From the NCBI RefSeq assembly GCF_019977235.1, contig NZ_AP024646.1:1550001-1614000 (forward strand): a DNA stretch of 64,000 bases, given 5' to 3'. This stretch comes from Arthrobacter sp. StoSoilB5 (lineage in GTDB: Bacteria > Actinomycetota > Actinomycetes > Actinomycetales > Micrococcaceae). Of the stretch, positions 29,167 through 38,551 are shown piece by piece. Position 1 is the stretch's first letter. Every line of letters starts with the position of its first letter. Position numbers and translations under genes: made by a program. The notes beneath the pieces are model-generated. The model was not told the origin of the DNA. It searched no databases and worked only from the letters and a program-made list of their open reading frames with translations.

Positions 29167-30180
29167 TTAGAGCGCTACGGTCCTGAACCCGAGGTTGGCG
29201 CTGGCCGAGTCCGGGGTGTTCGAGCTCCGCGCGGCCAGCCGGTAACGGTTGCAGTAAGAGTCGTGGCACAGGTATGAACCGCCCCGCATCACTCTTCCAC
29301 GGCCAATCGTTGGCCCTTGGGGGTCTTGCACTGTGCCGGCAGCGAGGCACGTCTTGTAGTACTTCGGCAGGAACCAGTCGCTGCACCACTCCCACACGTT
29401 GCCGCTGGTCTGGTAAAGCCCATAGCCGTTTGGGGCGAAGGACCTGGCCGGCGCTGTGGTGAGGTAGCCGTCCTCGACGTCGTTACGCATGGGAAACTCG
29501 CCTTGCCAGATATTGCAGTTGTGGCGGGCACTGCCTTCGGCGCCGTCATTGTGAAGTTCGCTGCCCCATGGATACCGCTGACCGGCCACGCCGCCGCGGG
29601 CTGCATACTCCCATTCGGCCTCGGTGGGCAGTCGCCGCCCGGCCCAGGCACAGTACGCCACGGCGTCGTTGAAGGACACGTGGGTCACCGGGTGGTCCGG
29701 GATATCCGTCCAGTGGGAGAGGGGGCCTGCTGGGTGGGCCCAGTACGCGCCGCGCACATTGAGCCACCAGGGGACGTTGTTGACGCGGTTCAGGATGTCG
29801 TGCGGCTCCGCCTTGACTGCAAGATGAAACACCGCAGAGGTCCCGAACTCTTCAGATTCCGTGCGGTGCCCTGTGGCATCCACGAATGCCGCGAACTCGG
29901 TGTTCGTTACCGTGGTTGCACTGATGGTGAAGCCGGAAACGGATACTTCGTGCACCGGGGTTTCGCCGTCGCCGTCGTAGCCTTCGCCGAAAGGATCGCC
30001 CATGGCGAAGGTCCCGGACGGAATGTCGACGTCGGCGTTACCGGCCGTTTGGGCTCCGTTGTTGGAGCGTACGACGCCGGCGGCCGGGCTGTGATGTCCG
30101 CCCACCGCCCGTAGTGGGAGTGTCAGCCCGGGTGTGGAATGTTCCCGGGCGCTGGCGCCCGGGGTGCAGCAATCTGCCAT
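29167..30180 (-). CDS. Formylglycine-generating enzyme (sulfatase-modifying factor family)
   Basis: 337 residues. FGE oxidises a Cys in type I sulfatases to the catalytic formylglycine. The FGE fold is recognisable (GTFAMGDPFGEG, RRLPTEAEWEYAARGG, SGNVWEWCSDW) and, importantly, the active-site Cys pair is present in GGSYLCHDSYCNRYR, which separates true FGE from EgtB/PvdO-like relatives. ATG 30180 follows GGGAAGG. No sulfatase gene is in the window, so its client lies elsewhere. The N-terminus contains an unusual CC pair (residues 4-5). Confidence 0.92.
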   Translation of the reverse strand: MADCCTPGASAREHSTPGLTLPLRAVGGHHSPAAGVVRSNNGAQTAGNADVDIPSGTFAMGDPFGEGYDGDGETPVHEVSVSGFTISATTVTNTEFAAFVDATGHRTESEEFGTSAVFHLAVKAEPHDILNRVNNVPWWLNVRGAYWAHPAGPLSHWTDIPDHPVTHVSFNDAVAYCAWAGRRLPTEAEWEYAARGGVAGQRYPWGSELHNDGAEGSARHNCNIWQGEFPMRNDVEDGYLTTAPARSFAPNGYGLYQTSGNVWEWCSDWFLPKYYKTCLAAGTVQDPQGPTIGRGRVMRGGSYLCHDSYCNRYRLAARSSNTPDSASANLGFRTVAL

Positions 30181-30280
30181 GTCAACCTTCCCTCTGCGGT
30201 TCTCCATCAATCTTAGTGGCGGCGGCCACACAGCCAAGAATGATCAAAACTGATTTCTAATGTCAGTTTCAATCATGATC

Positions 30281-30325
30281 TTGCAAATAGGGAAGACGTC
30301 ACTTATGGTTTGTTAAACGGTTAAC
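30281..30325 (+). promoter_or_regulatory. Promoter of the oligosaccharide ABC operon with LacI-type operator
   Basis: TTGCAA (30281-30286), a 17-base spacer and TATGGT (30304-30309) form a plausible sigma-70 promoter. A near-palindrome with a central CG, GTTAAACGGTTAAC (30312-30325), covers the expected start point. LacI-family operators typically have this form, and a LacI regulator is encoded in the same operon, which suggests autoregulated repression. Confidence 0.6.
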
Positions 30326-30390
30326 GAGCGTGGTTTGGATCACACTCATCATGACGTTGATGACCTTTGCCCAGCACCTGAGGAGACAGC

Positions 30391-31416
30391 ATGAACTCGA
30401 CGACGCAACAAGCTCCGGCCTTGCCGGAAGCGCACCGCGTCCCGGAGCCATCGACAGGAAAATCCGGAACGGGGAAGCGCAAGGCTGCCAAGGCGCCCCG
30501 GCAAAGCTTCCGGTCACGGCTGAGACGCGACAAGCAGATGCTCCTGATGATGCTCCCGGGCGTCGCTTTCCTGCTGCTGTTCTTCTACATCCCCATCCTG
30601 GGCAACGTCATAGCGTTCCAGGACTACCAGCCATACCTCGGCATCGGGGACAGTCTGTTCGTTGGCTGGCAGAACTTCGTGGACCTGTTCGGCAATCCCG
30701 ACTTCATTCACGCGTTTTGGAACACGCTCTACCTGGCGGCCTGGCAGCTGGTTTTCCTTTTCCCGGTGCCTTTGGTGCTCGCCCTGATTGTGGATTCCCT
30801 GGTCAGCACGCGGGTCCGCAGGATTTTCCAAAGCATCGCCTACCTGCCGCACTTCCTCTCATGGGTACTGGTGATCGCCTTCTTCCAGCAGATGCTTGGC
30901 GGTGCGGGCTTCGTGAACAACCTGCTCCGCGACTGGGGCATGGATCCGATTCCCTTCATGACCAACCCGGAGACCTTCCCCGTCATGGTGGTAGTCCAGA
31001 TGATTTGGAAGGACGCCGGCTGGGCCATGATCATTTTCCTGGCCGCCTTGGCAAGCATCGATGCCTCACTCTATGAGGCGGCCGCGGCGGACGGCGCGGG
31101 TCGTTGGCGCCGGATGTGGCACATCACGCTGCCCGGGCTCAGGCCCGTGATCGTGCTCCTCCTGATCCTGCGCATCGGCGACATTCTCTCCGTCGGTTTC
31201 GAGCAGTTCATCCTCCAACGTGACGCCGTGGGTGCCGGGGCAGCGGAGGTTCTGGACACCTTTACCTACTACACCGGCGTGGTCGGTGGTGGCTGGAGTT
31301 CAGGTGCCGCGGCCGGCCTGGCCAAGGGTGTTGTCAGCGCCCTTCTGATCTACGGCGCCAACAAACTTGCCCACCGCTTCGGCGAAGACGGAATTTTTGC
31401 AAAGCAAGCACGCTGA
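30391..31416 (+). CDS. Carbohydrate ABC transporter permease (LplB/UgpA-like)
   Basis: 341 residues. A hydrophilic N-terminal tail of ~50 residues precedes six membrane helices. The ATPase-contact loop EAAAADGAGRWRRMWHITLP is canonical. The long N-terminus and overall sequence match LplB-type permeases that import oligosaccharides (polysaccharide fragments). AGGAG precedes ATG 30391. No ATPase is encoded in the operon; such importers normally share a common MsiK-type ATPase. Confidence 0.94.
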   Translation: MNSTTQQAPALPEAHRVPEPSTGKSGTGKRKAAKAPRQSFRSRLRRDKQMLLMMLPGVAFLLLFFYIPILGNVIAFQDYQPYLGIGDSLFVGWQNFVDLFGNPDFIHAFWNTLYLAAWQLVFLFPVPLVLALIVDSLVSTRVRRIFQSIAYLPHFLSWVLVIAFFQQMLGGAGFVNNLLRDWGMDPIPFMTNPETFPVMVVVQMIWKDAGWAMIIFLAALASIDASLYEAAAADGAGRWRRMWHITLPGLRPVIVLLLILRIGDILSVGFEQFILQRDAVGAGAAEVLDTFTYYTGVVGGGWSSGAAAGLAKGVVSALLIYGANKLAHRFGEDGIFAKQAR

Positions 31417-31447
31417 GCCCATGCGGCTGCTGCACAAGGAGAACCCC

Positions 31448-32371
31448 ATGGCAACAACACTTTTCACGAGGAAACCCCGGGAACTGAGCTACAACCCCAA
31501 ACGACCCGTATGGAAGGAACGCCCGTCGCCGCTGTACCAAACAGTCAAGGCCGTGGTCCTCGTCCTTTTCAGCTTGTCCATCCTGGCACCAATCCTCCTG
31601 GTGGTATCGACGTCGCTGGCGGACACCGAGCAACTCGTCCAGGCCGGCGGATTCGTGCTCTGGCCCGAGCGGCCCACCTTGGAGGCCTACGCCACGATCT
31701 TCAAAGGTCCCATGGTCCTGCAGTCCCTCGGGGTGAGCATGCTCATCACTGCTGTGGGCACCATCCTGGCGCTGTTCGTGACCATCACCATGGCCTACGC
31801 CACCAGCAGATCTGTCCTCTTCGGCCGTCCCGTGGTGCTCGCTGTGCTGTTCACGCTGTTGTTCGCGCCGGGCCTCATCCCGTCCTTCCTCATGATTCGA
31901 CAGCTCGGGCTGCTGGATTCCCTGTGGTCGCTGATCCTTCCGGGCATCTTCGGTGCCTTCAACTTCGTGGTGATGCGCTCGTTCTTCATGAACATCCCGG
32001 GCGAACTGATCGAAAGCGCCAGGATCGATGGTGCCAACGACTGGCAGATCCTGTGGCGGATCGTCATGCCCCTGTCCAAGGCCGTCATCGCCGTCGTCGG
32101 TTTGTTCTATGCCGTTGGTTTCTGGAACTCGTTCTTCAACGCACTGCTCTACATCAATGACCACAGCAAATGGCCCATCCAACTGCTGCTTCGCAACTTC
32201 GTGGTCCAAGGCAGCGGGGCGGCAGACCAGCTCGGAATCACCACCACCCCGCCGCCGCAGTCCATCCAGATGGCAGTAGTCGTAGTGGCGCTTGTCCCCA
32301 TCCTGATGGTTTACCCGTTCCTCCAAAAGCACTTTGCCAAGGGCGTCATCACAGGCGCCGTGAAGGGCTAG
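31448..32371 (+). CDS. Carbohydrate ABC transporter permease (LplC/YtcP-like)
   Basis: 307 residues with about six membrane helices; the contact loop ESARIDGANDWQILWRIVMP pairs it with the shared ATPase. It is the second half of the heterodimeric permease with the preceding gene. ATG 31448 (MATTLF) has AAGGAG seven bases upstream; the open frame before it overlaps the previous gene and is not used. Confidence 0.94.
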   Translation: MATTLFTRKPRELSYNPKRPVWKERPSPLYQTVKAVVLVLFSLSILAPILLVVSTSLADTEQLVQAGGFVLWPERPTLEAYATIFKGPMVLQSLGVSMLITAVGTILALFVTITMAYATSRSVLFGRPVVLAVLFTLLFAPGLIPSFLMIRQLGLLDSLWSLILPGIFGAFNFVVMRSFFMNIPGELIESARIDGANDWQILWRIVMPLSKAVIAVVGLFYAVGFWNSFFNALLYINDHSKWPIQLLLRNFVVQGSGAADQLGITTTPPPQSIQMAVVVVALVPILMVYPFLQKHFAKGVITGAVKG

Positions 32372-32436
32372 CCGCACGGCCGGTCCATAGACATGCAATA
32401 CCAACCATGAAGAAAGTAACCAGAAAGGGTTATGCC

Positions 32437-34098
32437 ATGACGAGCACTACCTCAGGACAGGCTGGATTCAGCCGTCGCGGCTTCCTTGGCCTCGCGGGCT
32501 TGGCCGTCACCGCCGTCGGCCTGTCTGCTTGCGGGGGTGGCGGAGCTGCGGGCAGCGGAGGCGCCGCCGCCTCTGCGTCCGTGAAGTTGCCCACCTACAA
32601 GGAATTCATCGGCGTCACTCCGGACCTCGCCGGCAACGCCAAAGGCCTGCAGGCCGGCTACTTCAAACTGCCCACTGCCGTGCAGTCCGTGAAGACTCCG
32701 CCGCTAAAGGGCAAGGTGACTGGGCTGACGGAAACCTTCGACACCATGAGTCCCGGCTTGAAGGACAACCCCTTCTGGCAGCGCCTCAACGCCAAGCTCG
32801 GCGGCGACCTGGAACTGCAGATCGCCGAGGACATTGGAGACGGCTATCCGGCCAAGTTCGCCACTGTCCTGGCAAGCAACGAACTGCCGGACATGATGTG
32901 GGTTCCGCCCAACCAAGGCATCCCCAACGTTGGCCCCATGCTTGAAGCCAAGTTCCAGGACCTGACGCCGTATCTCTCAGGTGACGCCGTCCTCGAGTAC
33001 CCCAACCTGGCCGCACTCAAGCCCGATTCCTGGAAGACCGCCGTCGTGAACGGCAAGATTTGGGGAGCGCCCATCCCGAGCACCCCGTTCGGCCAGGTGT
33101 ACGTGGGCAATCACGATGTCTGGGCCCAAGTAGGTGGTTTCGAGGCTTCGAGCGCGGACGAATTCCTGGACAAGGCCAAGGAACTGACGCGTCCGGGCGA
33201 TCAGAAGTACGCCCTTGAGCCGGCCTACATCAACGCTCTCCACATGGTTACTGAATGGTTTGGCGCACCGAACAGCTGGGCCGTCAACAAGGACCGTACC
33301 TTGACGCATTTGTATGAAACGGACGAGTACATGGCTGGCGTGGAATTCACCGCCAAGATGTTCGCGGCCGGCGTCTTCTACCCGGACTCCAAAGCCACGG
33401 ACATTCGCTCCCGGGTTGCCAACGGCAGTGTTGCGGCACAGGTGGTAGTGGGCCCCCACGACATCCGAAGCTACCGGGCGTTGAACAAGACCGCCAAGTT
33501 CGACATCCTCGTTCCGTTCAGCGCCGACGGGAAGGTCAAGCCAACCTACGACATGGGCTACGGCACGGTCGGTTTCACGCCGTTCAAGAAGGCTGAGGAA
33601 GGCAAGATCCGCGAACTCCTGGCCCTCATCAACTACCTCTCGGCACCGTTCGGCACCGTGGAGTACATGCAGAAGAACTTCGGCGAGCTCGGCGAGGACT
33701 ACACCCTGGACGGCTCGGGCAACCCGGTCCGCACGGAGACTGGAACCACCAATGCGCCGGGCTTGGTTTCGGCGCTGAACATCATGTCCAGCCCCGAAAA
33801 CGTCATCTTCAACCCCGGCTTCGACGACGACACCCGCTATGTCAGCCAGCAGGAAGAGAAACTGCTGGAGCTCGCGTGGCGCAACCCCACCAACGGTTCC
33901 TATTCCGATACGAACGCCAAGGTCGGAGCGAAAATCACCAAGCAGTTGCGGGACAAGGTTGTGGACATCATTACCGGCCGCGCCAAGATCGACGAACTCA
34001 AGGACGCGGTCAAGCGCTGGAAGAGCGAAGGTGGCGACAAGATGCGCGACGAATACCAGGCCGCGTTGGATCCCAACGCTCCCGTGTTCAGGAGCTAG
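32437..34098 (+). CDS. Extracellular solute-binding lipoprotein of an oligosaccharide ABC importer
   Basis: 553 residues, the large size typical of LipO/YtcQ-class binding proteins. The signal has a twin-arginine motif (SRRGFLG, Arg13-Arg14) followed by a lipobox LSAC (Cys32), so it is probably exported folded through Tat and then lipidated. ATG 32437 has AAAGGG upstream; an ATG 30 bases earlier has none. The ligand is probably an oligosaccharide but not identifiable from sequence. Confidence 0.92.
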   Translation: MTSTTSGQAGFSRRGFLGLAGLAVTAVGLSACGGGGAAGSGGAAASASVKLPTYKEFIGVTPDLAGNAKGLQAGYFKLPTAVQSVKTPPLKGKVTGLTETFDTMSPGLKDNPFWQRLNAKLGGDLELQIAEDIGDGYPAKFATVLASNELPDMMWVPPNQGIPNVGPMLEAKFQDLTPYLSGDAVLEYPNLAALKPDSWKTAVVNGKIWGAPIPSTPFGQVYVGNHDVWAQVGGFEASSADEFLDKAKELTRPGDQKYALEPAYINALHMVTEWFGAPNSWAVNKDRTLTHLYETDEYMAGVEFTAKMFAAGVFYPDSKATDIRSRVANGSVAAQVVVGPHDIRSYRALNKTAKFDILVPFSADGKVKPTYDMGYGTVGFTPFKKAEEGKIRELLALINYLSAPFGTVEYMQKNFGELGEDYTLDGSGNPVRTETGTTNAPGLVSALNIMSSPENVIFNPGFDDDTRYVSQQEEKLLELAWRNPTNGSYSDTNAKVGAKITKQLRDKVVDIITGRAKIDELKDAVKRWKSEGGDKMRDEYQAALDPNAPVFRS

Positions 34099-34144
34099 CC
34101 TCAAAAAACCAGACGAAAAAAGACACAACAAGCAGGGGGAAATC

Positions 34145-35197
34145 ATGGCAAAAGCGACTAACACCGGAGTCCGGCCCACCATTCGCATGGTGGCCGAACT
34201 CGCAGGTGTTTCCACGGCCACGGTTTCCTACGTGTTGTCCGGCCGTCGGGGGGATGCGGGACCAGGAGTTTCGGACCCGACGGCGGAAAAGGTCAAGGCA
34301 GCTGCCGAGCGGCTTGGCTACCGCCCCAACCAGGCCGCGCGGGCTATCCGGACGGGGCGAACCAACACCGTGATCCTGTCCTTGACCATGCTTTCGGATC
34401 CGTGGTCACTGTCCGTCATTGATGCGGTGCAACGGGCCGCCGCTCCGTACGGGATTACCCCGATGATCCTTGGCGACGCCGATTGGGTGAAGGTCCTCGG
34501 CACACATAACGCCGATGCCGTGTTCGTGGATGCAGTCCGCCCCGAGCAGCGGGGCGCCCTTCGGAAGCTCGCGGAGCATGGGACCACGTTGGTGGTCTTT
34601 GATGAGGAGCTTGGAGCGGAGAATTTCGACGTTATCCGTTCCATCGCAGGTCCAGGCTGCCGCATGGCCGTGGAGCATCTGCTCCACGGCCACCGGCAGA
34701 TCGCTTGCCTGACTCCGGCAACGGCTGCCGGCACCTCTGGCGGAACCCGCTACCGGGCCTACTCAGAGGTCTTAACGGAAGCAGGCATTCCGGAAAACGA
34801 GGATTTTGTGGGGCTCTTCGATGGCACGTCCGCCGGTGCCTACGCTGCTGCGACCCGGCTGCTCAGCCTGCCGGACCGGCCCACGGCCATCTACGCCACC
34901 ACGGACTTCGCGGCTGTCGCGGCCATTAATGCAGCCCAGCGGCTTGGGCTGGGCGTGGGCGTGGACGTGGACGTCATCGGTGTGGGCAACACCGTGGAGG
35001 GGGAGCGTATGTCGCCTTCACTCAGCACCGTCGGTCCAGTGGATTTTTTTGACAAGCTTGCCCGGCTTCTCCTGCAGAGGGCCACGGCACCTGTTACCTC
35101 GGAGGCCTCCCGCGAGCCTGCGGTCCTGGACTTCCCGTGGCACCTGTTCGTGCGCGAATCGGCGCCACACCGCAGCGCCGCAACCAGACTTTACTAA
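34145..35197 (+). CDS. LacI family transcriptional regulator
   Basis: 350 residues. An N-terminal helix-turn-helix (IRMVAELAGVSTATVSYVLSG) and hinge (LGYRPNQAARAIRTG) are followed by a periplasmic-binding-protein-like sensor domain. ATG 34145 has GGGGGA upstream. It lies inside the ABC operon between the binding-protein and dehydrogenase genes and probably represses the operon from the palindrome at 30312-30325 until its sugar inducer is bound. Confidence 0.95.
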   Translation: MAKATNTGVRPTIRMVAELAGVSTATVSYVLSGRRGDAGPGVSDPTAEKVKAAAERLGYRPNQAARAIRTGRTNTVILSLTMLSDPWSLSVIDAVQRAAAPYGITPMILGDADWVKVLGTHNADAVFVDAVRPEQRGALRKLAEHGTTLVVFDEELGAENFDVIRSIAGPGCRMAVEHLLHGHRQIACLTPATAAGTSGGTRYRAYSEVLTEAGIPENEDFVGLFDGTSAGAYAAATRLLSLPDRPTAIYATTDFAAVAAINAAQRLGLGVGVDVDVIGVGNTVEGERMSPSLSTVGPVDFFDKLARLLLQRATAPVTSEASREPAVLDFPWHLFVRESAPHRSAATRLY

Positions 35198-35223
35198 GAA
35201 TCAACAGAAGGAAATTGCACCCC

Positions 35224-36408
35224 ATGGAAAAGGATTTGAAGGTCGGCATTGTGGGTTTCGGCCTGCGCTCGGGGTTGTGGAGACACGCCCATAAGCCGGG
35301 CCAGGGCTCAGAGGTCACGATTGTCTGCGATCTGAGCGAACGCGGACGCGCGGATGCCGCGGAACGCATTCCGTCGGCCCGCGTCACGGACGACCTCGAG
35401 GAACTGCTGGCCAGCGGCCTCGACGCCGTACTGGTGCTGACCCCCGATAACCAGCACGCCGCCGTCGCACTCCGGACGCTCAAGGCGGGCATCCCGACGT
35501 TCTGCGAGAAGCCGCTTGACGTCACGCTGGAGGCCGCGGACCTCATCCTGAAGACGGCGTTCGAAACCGGGACGCGCTTGTATGTAGGCCACAACATGCG
35601 GCACATGCCGGTTGTAGTACAGATGCGCCAAATCATCGAGGAAGGCCGGATCGGCGAGGTCAAAGCCATTTGGTGCCGCCACTTCGTGGGCCACGGCGGC
35701 GACTACTACTTCAAGGACTGGCACGCGCAGCGCGCCAACGTCACCTCGCTGTTGCTCCAGAAGGGTGCCCACGATATCGACGTCATCCACTGGCTGGCGG
35801 GCGGCTACACCAAGCGCGTTGCCGCCGTCGGTGATCTTGCGGTCTATGGCGGCGTCACCAACCGCAGCAACAACGATGGCAAGCGCATGGGCGACTGGTT
35901 CTCCGTGGACAACTGGCCGCCGACGGAGCAGAAGGACCTGGCGGAAGTGATCGACGTCGAGGATATTTCCATGATGAACATGGTCCTGGACAACGGTGTG
36001 CTGGCCTCGTACCAGCAATGCCACTTCACGCCGGACTATTGGCGGAACTACACCATCATCGGCACCAAGGGCAGGATCGAGAACTTCGGTGATGGGCCGG
36101 GTGAGACCATCAACGTGTGGACCAGCCGTAGCTCGGGCTTCGCAGCTCCGGACGAAGTCATCGAGATCCAGGATGGCGAGGGCGGACACGGAGGCGCCGA
36201 TCCGCGCCTGATTGAGGAGTTCCTGCGCTTCGCAGCCCATGGCGGCCAGACCCAAACCAGCCCCATCGCCGCACGCCAGGCCGTGGTGGCCGGCATCCTC
36301 GCCGCGGAATCGCTGCGCGGCGACGGATCCGCACGGGAGGTCCCCGAGCTTCCGGCCGAACTCGTGGAGTACTTCGACGCCGGACAGCCCGCACTGGTCC
36401 GCGACTAG
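35224..36408 (+). CDS. Gfo/Idh/MocA family oxidoreductase
   Basis: 394 residues. NAD(P)-dependent sugar or polyol dehydrogenase. The Rossmann fold starts KVGIVGFGLRSG, the EKP motif is in FCEKPLDV, and the catalytic-region Asp/His pattern is in GAHDIDVIHWLAGG. ATG 35224 is 26 bases after the regulator stop. As the only enzyme of the operon it probably oxidises or modifies the sugar imported by the ABC system; the substrate is unknown. Confidence 0.93.
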   Translation: MEKDLKVGIVGFGLRSGLWRHAHKPGQGSEVTIVCDLSERGRADAAERIPSARVTDDLEELLASGLDAVLVLTPDNQHAAVALRTLKAGIPTFCEKPLDVTLEAADLILKTAFETGTRLYVGHNMRHMPVVVQMRQIIEEGRIGEVKAIWCRHFVGHGGDYYFKDWHAQRANVTSLLLQKGAHDIDVIHWLAGGYTKRVAAVGDLAVYGGVTNRSNNDGKRMGDWFSVDNWPPTEQKDLAEVIDVEDISMMNMVLDNGVLASYQQCHFTPDYWRNYTIIGTKGRIENFGDGPGETINVWTSRSSGFAAPDEVIEIQDGEGGHGGADPRLIEEFLRFAAHGGQTQTSPIAARQAVVAGILAAESLRGDGSAREVPELPAELVEYFDAGQPALVRD

Positions 36409-37347
36409 CTAGCGGGGGCTGGATAGCTCGATAAGCTCGGTCATGACGGTTTGAAGTGACTCGCAGACCGTCATGACCGATTTCCGTTTAAGCGATTCCG
36501 GCCGGGCCAGGATGTCGATCTTTCGCACGGAATTCACGCCGGCCAGCGGACGCAGCACCACCCCGGCGTCCAGCACACGCCGAGCCGTGAATCGCGGCAG
36601 CAGCCCGATCGCGCCGCCAGCCGAGACGAGCGCAGCCACAGTGGAGTAGTCGTTGATCCGGTGAAGTACCTCAGCTGGCCTGCCGCTCACGGCAACGACG
36701 GCGGCCAGGACGTCCGCGGGGGAGTAGCCATCACGGCTGGTCACCCATGGTTCATCCACTACGTCGGATGGCTCCAGTTCGCGCCGGGACGCCAGCGGGT
36801 GACCCGCAGGCAAGGCAATGTCCAAGGGCTCGTCGGCCAGGGGAATCACCGCCACTTTGTCCTCCGGCCAGGGCGGGCTGTTGTCCATCCTGTGCGCCAG
36901 GACGAGATCGTAGCGTGCAGCCAACCCCGGGAAATCCTCCTGGGCCACGTCCTCATCCGAGAGACGCAGCCTGGGTGACTTACCGTCGTCGGACGCCCCT
37001 CCGGTTGCCAGGAGAGCTGCCAATGGCGCGAACAGCGCCTGCCCGGCACTGTGGAAGGCGCTCACGCTCACCGGCGAGTCGGGAGCGTCGTGATACGCAC
37101 CGATCGCCGCCCGCGCGTCAGCCATGGCATTAACGACGGCGGCACCTGCCTCGGCGAGGACGCGGCCGGCGTCGGTCAGCACCAGCGCGCGTCCCTCCTT
37201 GCGAGTCAGCGGAACGTCAACCGATTTCTGGAGCAGGGCGAGCTGTTGGGAAACGGCCGACGGCGTGACCATGAGGGTCTCCGCAACTGCTTTGACGCTG
37301 CCGAGGTCGCCGAGTTCCCTGAGCATCTGCAGCTGATGAATTTCCAT
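36409..37347 (-). CDS. LysR family transcriptional regulator
   Basis: 312 residues. An N-terminal winged helix (VKAVAETLMVTPSAVSQQLALLQ) and a C-terminal effector-binding domain of LysR type. It ends exactly where the Gfo/Idh/MocA gene ends and is divergent from tdh-kbl, with two copies of a 12-base box in the shared upstream region. It is most simply an activator or repressor of threonine degradation and of itself. Confidence 0.95.
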   Translation of the reverse strand: MEIHQLQMLRELGDLGSVKAVAETLMVTPSAVSQQLALLQKSVDVPLTRKEGRALVLTDAGRVLAEAGAAVVNAMADARAAIGAYHDAPDSPVSVSAFHSAGQALFAPLAALLATGGASDDGKSPRLRLSDEDVAQEDFPGLAARYDLVLAHRMDNSPPWPEDKVAVIPLADEPLDIALPAGHPLASRRELEPSDVVDEPWVTSRDGYSPADVLAAVVAVSGRPAEVLHRINDYSTVAALVSAGGAIGLLPRFTARRVLDAGVVLRPLAGVNSVRKIDILARPESLKRKSVMTVCESLQTVMTELIELSSPR

Positions 37348-37355
37348 TAGTAAAT

Positions 37356-37399
37356 GCTAAATCGTTGATTGAGGAAAAACTAGTTGTGCTAAATCGTTG
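37356..37399. promoter_or_regulatory. Repeated 12-bp box between the lysR-type gene and tdh
   Basis: GCTAAATCGTTG occurs at 37356-37367 and again at 37388-37399, a 32-base period of about three helical turns, so both copies face the same side of DNA. Each CTAA is preceded by TTAG or CTAG, giving short dyads of the kind bound by LysR proteins. The first copy almost touches the lysR-type start codon. Confidence 0.6.
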
Positions 37400-37455
37400 G
37401 CGGGGCTCTAATGGAGTCAGCAGCAGCGAAGCAGCCCCAGCCAGTGAGGAATTCC

Positions 37456-38502
37456 ATGAAGGCTCTCTACAAATCCGGCCCGCAAGCAGGGTTCGAACTC
37501 GTCGACCGTCCCGAGCCCGAAGCCGGCCCCAGCGACGTCAAGATCCGCGTCATGACCACTGGCATCTGCGGCACGGACCTCCATATCCAGAGCTGGGATT
37601 CCTGGGCCCAAAGCATCATCGAAACACCCCTCATCCCGGGCCACGAGTTCTACGGCGAAGTGGTGGAAATCGGCGAGGACGTCCGCGACGTCAAGGTGGG
37701 GGATCGCGTCTCCGGTGAAGGCCACGTGGTCTGCGGGATTTGCCGTAACTGCCGTGCGGGACGCCGCCAGATGTGCATCCACACCGTCTCCGTTGGTGTT
37801 CAGCGCGATGGCGCCTTTGCAGAGTATGTGGTCATTCCGGAGACGAACGTCTGGGTCCACCACGACGAATCCGTCACACCGGAACTCGGCGCTATCTTCG
37901 ATCCGTTCGGCAACGCGGTTCACACGGCGCTCAGTTTCCCGCTGGTCGGTGAGGACGTGCTGATCACCGGCGCAGGACCGATCGGGCTTATGGCTATTGC
38001 CGTCGCCCGCCACGCAGGCGCCCGCAAGATCGCCATCACCGACGTCTCCGCTCCGCGGTTGGAACTGGCCCGCCAGATGGGCGTGGATCTCGCCGTCGAC
38101 GTTTCCAAGATGCGTGTCCGCGAGGCTCAGCAGGAACTGGGCATGCGCGAAGGCTTCGACATTGGCCTGGAAATGTCCGGGCACCCCACGGCCCTGCCTG
38201 AGATGATCGACAACATGAACCACGGCGGCCGCATCGCCATGCTGGGCCTTCCCAGCCAGTCCATCGACATCGACTGGGGCAAGGTGGTCACCCACATGCT
38301 GACCCTCAAGGGCATCTACGGACGCGAGATGTTTGAGACGTGGTACGCCATGAGCGCCATGCTCTCGTCCAACCCCGCGCTGCACCGCAACATCTCCGCC
38401 GTCGTCACAGACAAGCTGTCCGCAACTGACTGGGAAAAGGGCTTCGAGATCGCACGCGCCGGCACCGGCGGCAAAGTAGTCCTCGACTGGACTGAACTGT
38501 AG
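37456..38502 (+). CDS. tdh: L-threonine 3-dehydrogenase
   Basis: 348 residues, zinc-dependent medium-chain dehydrogenase that oxidises threonine to 2-amino-3-ketobutyrate with NAD+. The catalytic zinc site is in GICGTDLHI and PGHEFYGEV; the structural-zinc Cys cluster is in [15 protein letters not shown]; the Rossmann motif is [13 protein letters not shown] 37456 has AGGAATTCC upstream and gives the usual length; a codon 45 bases earlier is less likely. It is followed by kbl, completing the pathway. Confidence 0.97.
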   Translation: MKALYKSGPQAGFELVDRPEPEAGPSDVKIRVMTTGICGTDLHIQSWDSWAQSIIETPLIPGHEFYGEVVEIGEDVRDVKVGDRVSGEGHVVCGICRNCRAGRRQMCIHTVSVGVQRDGAFAEYVVIPETNVWVHHDESVTPELGAIFDPFGNAVHTALSFPLVGEDVLITGAGPIGLMAIAVARHAGARKIAITDVSAPRLELARQMGVDLAVDVSKMRVREAQQELGMREGFDIGLEMSGHPTALPEMIDNMNHGGRIAMLGLPSQSIDIDWGKVVTHMLTLKGIYGREMFETWYAMSAMLSSNPALHRNISAVVTDKLSATDWEKGFEIARAGTGGKVVLDWTEL

Positions 38503-38551
38503 AAACTGGACTGAACTGCCACCGGATCCCCAGAAAACTTAGGAGCACCCC

